Source: Nigrospora sphaerica (taxonomy: Eukaryota > Ascomycota > Sordariomycetes > Amphisphaeriales > Apiosporaceae). From it: a DNA stretch of 64,000 nt. The stretch lies in the NCBI GenBank assembly GCA_018287875.1, contig JAGVVL010000025.1, positions 2,232,001-2,296,000 on the forward strand, written 5' to 3'. The notes below the pieces were generated by a model that was given only the letters and a program-made list of their open reading frames with translations, did not search any database and was not told the DNA's origin. The position numbers and the translations under genes are program-made. This document shows, one piece after another, positions 1 through 10,403 of this stretch (position 1 is the stretch's first letter; each line of letters opens with the position of its first letter).

Positions 1-475
1 GGCGCCGGGCGCGCTCTCGCTCGCGTACCCGCGCGGCAACGCCACGAGCGCCTTCACCTTCCTCGTGGCTGCCAACCCGCTCGTCGCCGGCGGCGGCCCG
101 CGCGACCTCGCCGCCCTCGCCGACGTCGCCGGCGTCGCCCTCGGCCTCGACGCCGCCGCCTCGTCCGTCCACCCCGTGCCCGAGGTCTCCTTTTGCGGCC
201 TCGTCGGCGGCAGCTGCAGCCCCAACCAGTGAGTCGTCCCCCCTTTCTCTTGCTTTTTGGGGGCGCCGTCTTTCCTCTCTCCTTGGGCAAAACGGGGAGA
301 CAAATCTCCCCCGTCTCCCCATACGCCATCGGCAGCCCCTCTAGAAGTTCGTTCTCTGCTAACACCCCCGTGCCTTACCCCCAGCGGTTTCGAGTTCTGG
401 AACTTCACCTTTGTCATGCCCGCCAACTGCTCGGAAACGCCCAGCATCCGCCTCACCTTCGAGCTGGATTCCTAA
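1..475 (+). CDS. 3' end of an unidentified, probably secreted protein gene (5' clipped)
   Basis: The reading frame is open from base 2 to base 228. A GTGAGT donor lies at 229 and a CCCCCAG acceptor ends at 384. The last exon, 385-475, closes with TAA. Joining them completes a His codon and gives a C-terminus with the motifs SFCGLVGGSCSPN, FEFWNFTFVMPAN and IRLTFELDS. Several N-glycosylation sequons (NAT, NFT, NCS) and paired cysteines suggest an extracellular or cell-wall protein. No family was recognised from about 105 residues, and the start lies outside the window. The intron is 156 nt. The gene is convergent with ADE13. The splice call is firm because the unspliced frame stops at once (CAG TGA) while the downstream exon keeps the same Phe/Asn/Thr-rich character. 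Confidence 0.6.
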
Positions 476-1047
476 GGTTTGCCCCGTCTCGAGGGGCGGA
501 AAGAGGGGGAAACGGCCCTAGACGACGTCTGTTTAGACGCGCGAGCCCAAAATTCTCCCTCCCTCTCTGTGTACACCGTACCGGCAGAAAAAGGGTTGCG
601 AAGCCCCGTTGCCCACTGCGAATGGCAATTGCCCGTGTACCCATTCTAGTAGTCCCGGATGAACGTTATTTCCGGAATAATTGTTACTTGGTGTACAACC
701 AGGTTTGCACATTGTTTTAATCCGTCCATGATAATTAAAATCAATGGGAGCTATACGAAAGGACTGTACCCCGTCCTTCCCAGCAACAGATGTGCAATGA
801 ATGTTGACAGCCACCAAGGTTGAAGGATGGGCGAGATCTCTTAACACAGAAGCAGTCATCGGCCCAGTGCGCCAATTGGCATATTCTTGACTCCCAGTTC
901 TGTCTACACCCGCTTCTATCCTGCCTTTTCCCCAGGCCGCACCTTCTAGCCCCTTTCTACCCTGGTCCTTACTCATCTATTGTCACGCGTACAATCTAGC
1001 ATGGCGGATCCCGACGCCCATACCCCATGATTCCCTCGAAAGACGCG
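476..1047. other. Convergent 3' spacer
   Basis: This is about 570 bases between two 3' ends. I see no coding frame with plausible composition and no RNA gene. It is more AT-rich than the flanks around 650-760, as expected for two 3' untranslated regions and polyadenylation sites. Confidence 0.5.
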
Positions 1048-2795
1048 TTAAACATGAAGCTGAGCTGTCTCCGTCCCCAAGATCGCCTGCAAGTAGGGCG
1101 CCAGTTTCTTCATCACGGGCCCGCCCTTGCCGGCGTATCTCTGCACCAGCTCCGGGGCCCGGCCAACATACAGCTTGGGGTCCATCATGTTGTCAATGTC
1201 GCCCCAGACTGGTTGGAAGAATTCCGTCCGCTTGATGCGCTCCACTAGGTCGTTAGCGCCGCCCTCGTTCTTGACTACGGCGGCGGCCTGCTGCGATAGG
1301 ACGCGGATCTCTTCGTGGGCCTCCTGGCGGGAAACGCCGTTCGCGACGAGCTTCATAATGATGTTCTCGGTGATCATGAACGGCAGCTCCTCGCGGTTGT
1401 GGGCATCGATACGCTTGGGGTAAACGACCAGCCCGTTGGACACGTTGTCCAGGCTCAGCAGGATGGCGTCGGCCAGCAGAAACATTTCGGGAATGTCGAT
1501 ACGGCGGATGGCGCTGTCGTCGAGGGTGCGTTCCATCCACTGCGAAGCTAGCGTGCCGGAAAAGTTGAGCGGCAGCGACATGAGCTTGCGGCCCAGACTC
1601 GCGATGCGCTCCGACCGCATGGGGTTGCGCTTGTAGGCCATGGCGGAGCTGCCGATCTGGTCCTTATCAAAAGGCTCCTCCATCTCCTTCATGTTGGCGA
1701 GATGCCGGATGTCGCCAGCGATCTGCATGACCGTCGGCCCCAGCCCACACACGGCATTGGCCACATCGAGATCGACCTTGCGCGGGTACGTCTGGTACGT
1801 GATGTCGTAGCAGGACGGGAAGCCGGCCTTCTCGCACAGCAGCTGGTTCAAGCGGTCGATCTTCTGGCCATCACCGCCGAAGATTTCGAGAAAGCTCGCT
1901 TGCGTGCCCGTGGTGCCCATGGCGCCCCGGAAGCGCAGTCGGCTCCGCACCACCTCGAGGTTCTCGAGGTCCATCATGAGCAGCTGCACCCATTGTGATA
2001 CCCGCTTGCCCACCGTGATCATCTGCGCGGGTTGGTAGTGCTACACAGGCCCCGGGGTCGGTTGGTCAGTATGCGTGCGTGGACTTTCAGGAGGCGCCAA
2101 GAAATGCCGTACCGTATACCCCAACGTGGGCTCGCTGCCATTCCCGTTAGCCTGCCCCTCGGGTCTCTCGGCGCATGGTTGCTTACTTTTTCCATTCCAA
2201 TGCGAAGTCAGCCAGGTTGTAAATCACCTTGGCCACCTTGGGAATCAGCATGTCGAGGGCGTCCCGCATGAGGATGAGTTCGGCGTTGTCAGTGACATAG
2301 CACGAAGTCGCCCCGTAATGGATGATACCGGCCGCGGCCGGTGCGACCTATACACACGAGCGAGGTTTGGTTAGTTGCATGGCCCAATGCTTGCAATCAT
2401 GGGCATCACCAGTTTTCCCGCCATCAGAGTGCCCCCGCCTGCCGGTCATTACTCCAAGCAGTAGAAATGGACAAATGCAGGGTAGCTGAGGGAGGTTTAG
2501 TTCGAGAACGTACAATTCCAAAAGCGTGGACGTGCGCCATGACATCATGTTTACGGCGTTTCTCCTCGACGGCCACGACGCCGAAATCATCGTTGGTGAC
2601 GTGGAGGTGCTCCCGCATCTGTCGGAGGGCGTCGTCCGTGACGGCGTCGATGCCCAACTCCTTCTCGGCCTCGGCGAGCATCAGCCAGAGCTTGCGCCAG
2701 ACGAAGTGGCGTGAGCGCCGGCTGAACAGGTGCTTCATCTCATTGCTGGAATAGCGAGAGTCCAGCACCGTCTTGTACGTGTCAAAGTCATCCAT
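1048..2795 (-). CDS. ADE13: Adenylosuccinate lyase (four exons)
   Basis: Adenylosuccinate lyase acts twice in purine biosynthesis, cleaving SAICAR to AICAR and adenylosuccinate to AMP plus fumarate. It is a cytosolic homotetramer of the fumarase/aspartase superfamily. Exons on the minus strand are 2795-2514, 2347-2187, 2134-2113 and 2040-1048, giving 485 aa, about the normal fungal length. N-terminal motifs are [14 protein letters not shown] and [11 protein letters not shown]. After the first intron comes [20 protein letters not shown], which carries the His-Tyr-Gly-Ala-Thr-Ser active-site stretch. The third exon encodes only NEPTLGYT, which joins to [13 protein letters not shown]. The signature loop is [15 protein letters not shown]. 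Introns are 166, 52 and 72 nt with donors GTACGT, GTAAGC and GTACGG. The start was chosen because [11 protein letters not shown] matches the family N-terminus. The upstream leader is pyrimidine-rich on the coding strand. Confidence 0.95.
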
Positions 2796-2799
2796 GGTG

Positions 2800-2960
2800 T
2801 TTCTTTTTCCCTCGTGGAGGAAAACCCGGGTGGTACGTAGAGACGGGGCTAGAGTGGACGTGGTGATGGGTGGAAGGGAGAGAGGCAGGCGCGGCCGTCG
2901 TGCGGGAAGGGACGGGGAAACGGAAGGGGGTGGAAGGGAAAGGACGGGGGTACGACTCCT
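2800..2960 (-). promoter_or_regulatory. Pyrimidine-rich leader/promoter tract of ADE13
   Basis: Read on the minus strand, the bases just upstream of the ADE13 start are dominated by C and T runs (complement of the GGAAGGGGGTGG-type tracts at 2899-2950). Such CT tracts commonly sit near transcription starts of expressed filamentous-fungal genes. No TATA box is evident. Confidence 0.35.
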
Positions 2961-3999
2961 AACGAATTAACCAAACGCAGAAGGAGCGGGTGCCAAAACG
3001 GGTAATTGCAAATAAGGGCAGCTGCACCTGGCTCGAGTCAGAGCGAGGCCGAGTCAAGATGGTGAAAATAAATGGCCTCCTAACGAAATGGTGGGCGTGC
3101 GTGGACACCCAGTCCGGCCTTGGGTCGAAACCCGACCGACCAGGTCTGGCGAGAGTGGCATCTCGTGGGACCGACTATCTGTGAGAAAACCCTACACCCC
3201 ATGGAAATCCAAATAGCCGCAAAATGCGGGAGAACAGACGTCGATCCCTTGGGCGTTCTGGGGGGACCATGCAGGACCACTACTACTCCCTTCTCCCCTC
3301 CTTACCGAGCCCCCCCCCTCAAAGCCTGCCCCGACTTTCAGACCCAACTGTGGGGGTTTATACTGGGGAATGGGCGAGGGGCACCAGCCTGACCTTCCGA
3401 GCGATTCGGCGCCCCGTCATCATTGGCCGCGTCCGCGCCGGTGTGTTTGGTGGAGGGGAAAAAGAGGGTATAAAGTGGACTATATCGACATCTCGCAGTC
3501 TTGAGCCGGGGATAGCCAGTACCGAGACGGCCCAAGTACCTATGACGACCGTGACGAGGGAAAAGCGAGCAGAACGCGGCCTGGCCGGCCGGCCGGTTGG
3601 TTTCTTGGGGGTACGAAACAAACGCTTCGCTAGGCTTCTCTCTTCCTCATGGGCCTCTATTAGAAATACACTACTCGGTAACATGGGCTTGGTTGCGCGC
3701 TCCTCCGTTCCGCCCTCGCCGGAACCGGCGCGCCAGAACCCGGAGCATAATCAGCCAGGGTATTGCCTCCCCGAGTTTCGTCGCCTCTCGGCCTCCAACT
3801 GCACGCGCCATTGCGGCCGTGCCAAGTCCGATACACGTGCACTTCGTGTCTTCTTTACCTGCCATTGCCCCTCCCAGTCGAACAAAACAAACAGAACCCC
3901 CAAACGCCCCGGCCGCGTTGGTCCCTAGTTGCAAGAGAAGTAAATCTAGGCCGCCACTCTGCACATCCACACTAGAGTCGGAGGCGAGTGCCGTCACCA
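2961..3999. other. Spacer between ADE13 5' side and SNF2 3' end
   Basis: About 1 kb follows the ADE13 leader and precedes the SNF2 stop at 4000. Frames of up to 234 codons exist, but they are Arg/Pro/Ser-rich, lack recognisable motifs and overlap one another on both strands. I see no gene here. A GGCC-rich palindromic stretch lies near 3580-3597. Confidence 0.4.
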
Positions 4000-6900
4000 T
4001 CACTCGCCCTCGCTAGGCGCGGCGCTGCTCGGCCCGCCGTTCGCTTGCCCGGTGCCGTTGGTTACCAGCTTTATCCTCGTGGGGTTGGCCGACGGCTGCG
4101 GAGTCCCTGCACTCGTGGTCGGAGCAGCACTACTGTCCTCCACAGGCGGGTCCTCGAGCCTCGCCAGCTCGGGATTCTCGCTGAGGGCCTGCTGGGCTTT
4201 GGCCTCAAAGTATTTCTACACCTCACGTCAGCATGCCTCTACTTCTGGCCTGCCCCCTCGCCCCCGTATTTAAGCTTACCTCCATAACAATGGCATCCGA
4301 GTACAGCAGACTGCCATCCTCGTTGTACGTCTTGCAATTACTGCACATCAACATGAAATCCTTGCGCATGTCGTTGATGCTGTTGTACTCCTCCTTTTTG
4401 ATCTTGGCCTGTATCTGGTTCATGCAGATGGGGTTCTGAATGAGCAGGTAGTAGTCCCCATAGTCGCGTTTCGAAGGCAACTTAACAAACGGCCCGATGA
4501 TGAGCCGCTTGGCCGGCTCGTCGTCCTCGTCGTCTTTCTCGTCGGGCACCTCGGGATCGTCCACTTCTAGAGACATGAGGCCGTCGAAGATGCTGCGCAG
4601 CGTCTTTTGCAGAACCTGCCGCACTTCTGGTGAGAGCCTCGAGTCGTTGCCGTTGGGCATTACCGGCTTCGCACGCCCGCCCGGGCCGCGTCGCTTCTTG
4701 ACTGGCGGCTCGCCGTCCTCCTCGTCGGCTTTTCGCTTTTCGTTCTTGCCAATCGATTTGCGGCCGCGCTTCTTCGGTGGCGTCTCGACTTCCTCGGTGC
4801 TGGCACGGCTGGCGCTAGGCGAATTTGCACCCGAGGCGTTGAGCACCGCCATTCGCTTGAGCCGGTTCTGCTCCCTACGATCCTTGCGGGCGTTCTTGCG
4901 AGCCGCCGCCGCCTCAGGGGAATCGTCGTCATCATCCACAGCCATGAGCCATTGCTCTTCGGTGAGACCGTCGTCGTACTTGACTCTGGTGCGCTCACGG
5001 GCGCCACGGCCGAGGACTTCCTCCTCTTCCTCCGGCACGGGATTGCCTTCGCTCATATAAATCTCTGGCAGCTCGTCCTCGGCCATAAGCCGAGGCATTC
5101 CCTTGCAGCCAGGACCTGTGCCGTAAGTGGGGTCTTTCGCCCGCTCCTCGTCCATTTGTTGGAAGAGAGTGACCTCGTCGTCCGAGCGGGCCAGGAGAAG
5201 GTTAAGTTCCTCGTCGTCCATCTCGTCCTGCTCGCCGGACTCGGCCATATCGGCCGTCTCGAGCAATGTTCGCAGCATCGCATCTCGATCGGTTTCTGAA
5301 GATTTGTTATCGAAACGACCAGCCTGGATGACCTTGCCGTCCATATCAAGCTTATACCTGGCTCGCTCCAGAATCTTCTCCTCGACCGAGTTGGAGCTGA
5401 TCAGTCGCAAGATACGGACTTCGTTCTTTTGGCCGATACGGTGAGCACGATCTTGCGCTTGCAAATCCTGGTGAGGGTTCCAATCAGAGTCGTAGATAAT
5501 GACAGTATCGGCCGTCTGCAGGTTCAGACCCAAACCACCAGCACGGGTGGAGAGCAGGAACATGAAGTAGGGAGAGTCGGGCGCGTTGAAAACCTTCAGT
5601 AGGTCGGACCGGTCCTCCGACTTCGTAGTACCATCGAGACGGAGGTACTGGAGACCACGGAAGCGCAGGAAGTCTTCCATGATGTCCATAATGGCCGTCA
5701 TCTGGAAGAACATGAGGACTCTGTGACCGCTGGCCTTGTACTTGGGCAGAATCCGGTCCAGCAGCTCGAATTTTCCAGCAGTTCGCCACAACGAGTCGTT
5801 GCTGGTGTTCAGAGGGTTCATCTGGTTTTCGACCTCGTCGAAGACGAAGGGGTGGTTGCAAAGTTTCCGGAGCTGCATGATCATGTTGCTAAGACCCCGT
5901 GCCGAGGCCTTGCCCCCTTTGCCGTCGCTAACGGCAATCTTGTTGTGCGTGACCATCTGTTTGTACAAGCGGCTCTGCAGAGCGGAGAATTTGCACTTGA
6001 TGACCTTTTCTGTCTTGTCGGGCAAGTCCTTCTCCACATCTTTCTTGAGACGACGAAGCAAAAAGGGTCGCAGCACCTTGTGGAGACGCCTAATCACAAG
6101 GATCTGCTCTTCTTCGTTGAGCTCCATTTTGTCCTGGCCACCGGTATTGGCGAAGGGCGTGTTGAACCATTCATCGAACGTCTTTACCGACTTGAAAATG
6201 GTGGGCAAGACGAAGTTCAGCATGGCCCACAGCTCGCCCAGGTTGTTCTGCAGAGGGGTACCGGTGAGAATGAGACGGAACCGGGTGCTGTAGTACTGGG
6301 AGATGGTCGCGCTGAGCTTGGATTGCGTATTCTTCATGCGGTGGCCTTCGTCGATGATCATGTGGAACCACTTGATCTTGCTTAGAATAGGTCGATCCTT
6401 GATGATGTACTCGTACGTGGTGAGGAGCACCTGGAATCGGCCTTGCCGAATCTTCTCTTGCTGCTGTTTGCGGGCGTTGGGTGGACCCTTGTACACCACC
6501 TTGGTGACGGATGGCGCCCACTTCTCGAACTCGAGATTCCAGTTGGTCAGAGTGCTCAGTGGTACAATGACCAGGTAAGGGCCGTTCTGGAGCTTCTTCT
6601 CAATAAGGTAGGTGACCAAACTGATGGTTTGGATGGTTTTGCCAAGGCCCATCTCGTCAGCCAGGATGCCGTTGAGGTTGTTATTGTAGAGCGAGAGCAT
6701 CCACTGCAGTCCCTTGATCTGGTACTCTTTGAGAGTACCGCCCACGAGAATGTCAGCCTGCTGCGTGACCTCTTCCTTGACACGATGGGCGACCGCGTAG
6801 TAGTCAATCTTGCGGCCGCTCTCCTCGTCTTCGGGCTCAATGATTTCCTCATCCTCCTCGGGTAGATCGTCGCCCTGTTGCTCGGCGGCTTGGCGCTGCT

Positions 6901-8541
6901 GGGCTTTGACTGACGCGGCAAGTTGGCCCAAAAAGCCGTCGGTCTGCTTGAGCAGATGGGTGATACGGGTATCCTTGGCTTGGTCAAGCAGCTTGAGATA
7001 GGCCTCCTCGTCGTTGGCCTTCAAGGCCTGCAGACGCTGCTTGGCCGTTCTCTCGACGCGCTTCTGTTCCTCCTTCTCGATGTTGAAGTGGTGCGAATAC
7101 ATCGCACGACCCATCTTGGCGAGCTTGTTCCGGGCAGTGCTCGCCGTCTCAATGATCTCAGCCTTGTGGTGCTGCACAGCCTGCAGGAAATCGGTATGCT
7201 TCTTCTTCTCCCGATGTTCACGGGCGTCGCGCTGCTGCTTCTCCAGTTTCTCCGTGATGCGGGCCTCCCGGACATTTTGTTTCTTAGTGCGACGGTATTG
7301 GCTGCGATTAGTAGTCATAGCAAGGTTGTCGTAGTGCATCATCGACCGTCCAATCTTCTCGCGAAGCGCTCGTTGCTTGGCATAAAGGCCCAGAGCCTTC
7401 ATTTCGATGATGGCTTTCCGCTTGATACTGTCATCGGGTTCAATGGTCTCCTTGGTGGTGTCCCAGTGAGAGACATTGCCAGGAAGGGCCTTCAACTCGG
7501 CATACCGTGCCTTCATGCGGTTGAAGACGATGATCTCGCGTTCGCGTCGCATGTGCTCGAAATCGATACCGGTAGGAAGAAGGCTGGGAACGATGAGGCG
7601 CTTGCTCCTCATGCCGTGTTCCCTGTAGCTCAGCTCTTTTCGCACAAGGCCAGCGTCGATTGGCGATTTGACCGACTTGAAGCTCTTTTCTTTGACTTCG
7701 GGGGCAGCGGGCGCCTCAGCCTCAGCAGAGCCGCTTTCAGGGCCAGGGCCGACAGAAGCAGCCTTGGCCGTCTCAGCCGCGGGGGTACCACTGGCAGGTG
7801 CAGACAGGGCCGGGGCCGCATGTTCGGCAACAGCTTGTCTGCGCTGGCGTTGAACGCTCAGAGCCTGCTGCATGGGGTAAGGCACACCCGCATTCTTGCC
7901 AAGCAGCTTGAAAGCCTGAATCTGTTGTCTAAGCAGGTTCAACTGCTGAGCGGAGAATTGCGATATCGGCGACGCGGCCGAGGGCGATGAAGCGCTTTGC
8001 TGAGAAAGGGGGCCCGAGTTGGTCGAGGGAAGTGCGGACGCGCCGAGAGCCCCCGCTGAGGAAGGCTGGGAGGGCTGAGGCGCAGCCTGCTGAGAGAGAG
8101 AGCCGATCGGTGTTCCGTTGACCTGTCCGCTGACGGTATTCTGCGGCATCTGTTGCGGGTGTGATTGCTGCTGCTGGTGTTGCTGATGCGGGTGCTGTTG
8201 CTGCTGCATCTGTAGCGCCTGTTGCTGTGCCCAAGCCTTGTGCATCTGCTGCTGCTGCTGGACATTCACCAGGATCTGGTTCAGTCTCATATACTCGGGA
8301 TCCGATTTCGAAACACCGCGTTCTTGCATTTGTCGGAATTTCTATACGGACACAGTCAGTATGGCAGCGCTGGGCAAGTCCACAGCCGGGACACAGGGGG
8401 GCTGGGCACGGCACGTCACGGGAGTAGAGGGGGAGGGGGACGAACCATCCACATTTCCTTCACCTGAGCACCGTTCATGGGCTGTTGAGGCATACCCTGC
8501 GGTCCAGAGTGCTGGACCGGCGGGGCCTGGACCGACGCCAT
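4000..8541 (-). CDS. SNF2: SNF2/STH1-type chromatin-remodelling ATPase (QLQ-HSA-helicase-SnAC-bromodomain)
   Basis: This is the catalytic ATPase of a SWI/SNF or RSC-type remodeller in the nucleus. Exons on the minus strand are 8541-8446, 8341-4280 and 4215-4000, giving 1457 aa. Introns of 104 and 64 nt have donors GTTCGT and GTAAGC. The Gln-rich N-terminus is followed by a QLQ motif (about 155-185, QQLNLLRQQIQAFKLL), an HSA region (about 410-500), and helicase lobe 1 with DEMGLGKT near 592 and IIDEGHRMKN near 695. Lobe 2 carries RAGGLGLNLQTADTVI and the DRAHRIGQ arginine-finger motif. A SnAC segment (YKLDMDGKVIQAGRFDNKS) lies near 1030. An acidic and Lys-rich linker precedes a C-terminal bromodomain ending around SDAIVMEKYFEAK. 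The second intron cuts the bromodomain just before KYFEAKAQQAL. The first exon supplies MASVQAPPVQH. Many filamentous fungi have one such gene, so the SWI/SNF versus RSC assignment is open. Confidence 0.95.
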
Positions 8542-10403
8542 CGTGGCTAATTGCACGTTACCGACAGTCGACGCGGTGGAGGCTGTGTCGAGGATATCGT
8601 GCTGGCTTCTCAGAGAGCTCGAATTACAATGAGGTCATGTCTATAGGCGCTGGAGTGGCTGTTATGGATACAAGCAGGTCAACATGAGGCGCGTTCGGCA
8701 AAGCAATACGGGTCCGTGACGACGAGGCCGGGGGGGGGAGCAATGGGAAATGCGCGGAATGCCGGGTGCAGGGCGCGAACGGCGAGGCGCGTCGCGAGAG
8801 GAAGGTAAGCAGTGCGGGTGTTGCGCGCCGGGGGGGGACTTACGTTGGTATCTCAGCGCGGGTGGCAGCGATTAGAGATGGGCAGGCAAGGCCAAGCACG
8901 TCGCGTCGGCGGGCACGGCGATGGCGGATGCGCGACGTGAGCTGGTAGGCGGGGGTAAGGATTACACAAAAGACTATCAAAAACGGCGCGGAAGAGAATC
9001 GGGCGAGTGCCGATGAGGTTGCGACGGGTGAACTGGCCGGATGGACAGTCGCGGCGCGCCTGTGGGGAAACGGACAAGCAACGTGGTGGCCGCGGGCAGT
9101 GGTATCGCAAAGGTGCTGCTCGCCAGGTATGTATGCACTGCTGACCGCCCGAGGGAAAATAGACCGACGGGGAAGTGGTTGGACGGAGTCGGGCGAAAAA
9201 AAGGGCGGTATGGGGCGCAAAACTGCCGGGAAACGAAAGTTGCTGCCTCGTCCCGATGGTTGTCGATGGATTTAGAGGGGGACGGGCGATGCGGCTCGGT
9301 TTTTCGGATGCGCGATTGATGGCGTGGAGTGAGATGGTTTGATGTGAGGACGAACCTGGGGGAGCAGCCAAATTTGCGTGCCTGGCCACTCAGTCCAGAG
9401 GCCGACAGTCGAAGCGCGCCAAGCGGCGAGGAAGAGCCAGAAGGAGGTTCGTGCGCTGGGTACAACGATTATCCGGCTGGTCTAAAGGGCCCCGCTGCAG
9501 CTTTTCTGGCCAATCAGCGGAGACGGGCGATGGTAGACGACACGTCCAGCGTCTTTCGGGGGGAAGCTTGGGGGGCAAAGAGAGAACGAAAGAGAGGCGA
9601 GACAGACCCCGGCTTGGCAACCTCTGCCCGTAACTTATACCGACCGATCTATCTACTACGAGGCTGTGAACCGCACACCGGCCGGCCCATGTATCTACGT
9701 CGGCTGGATTTTGCAAGCCCGGAGAGTGCTCGACCCGAGCGGTAATCGCTGGCGCCAAAAGGACGGCGGGCTATACACTGGACGCAAGCCGCCCGACGAC
9801 GCCTTCGACTCTCCCCAGCCCGTGCTCCTCGGCTGGCCCCAATCTGCCCAGCTTCTGGCAACCGGGATTAGGCGCCTGAGAGCCCGAAACAAAGGCGATC
9901 CCCAGAGTCTCTATGCCAACTGCTCAAAAGGGAATGCGATCAGCCGTTGATTGGCCAATTCGCAGGCTGGGTCTCCGGCCACCACGTGTTACGCGAACCT
10001 CTGCCCGGTCAGGCTTCAAGGCCCGACTGTCATACGTACCGGTCCGTCCCCACAGCGTTGGAGGCTAAAAGCTTCCACGCTCAATCAGCTTCACGCGGTT
10101 GCTTCCGCCCAGACGAGCTTCTGTCGTTAGGTGACCCCCATGTCACGGGCAGCCCCAGTTCCCGCTACGGGATGCTGGGCACGCACTGCCCATCCCATCC
10201 ATGCAGTTCAATGGTAGGCAGAGGCGCGAGAGGTACCTCTTCCCGGCTGCCCGAGCTGCCACCGCGCCCGGGGACGACCTGTGCCAATTCGCCGGCCTCC
10301 AATAAGACGTGCCGTGACTCTGTACATTAGTAGGTTACGTAGCGTATGCATCGCGACCAGCCGCTCCCGCCCGTCGTCCTCCCACTCCGGCTGCTTACAC
10401 GCC
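8542..10403. other. Upstream spacer of SNF2 and 3' flank of WDR70
   Basis: This 1.86 kb stretch contains the SNF2 leader and promoter. G-runs occur at 8728-8740 and 8831-8837 and purine-rich tracts lie at 9540-9600. Frames on both strands (up to about 180 codons) are Arg/Pro/Ser-rich and overlapping, without motifs. I see no supported gene. Confidence 0.4.
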
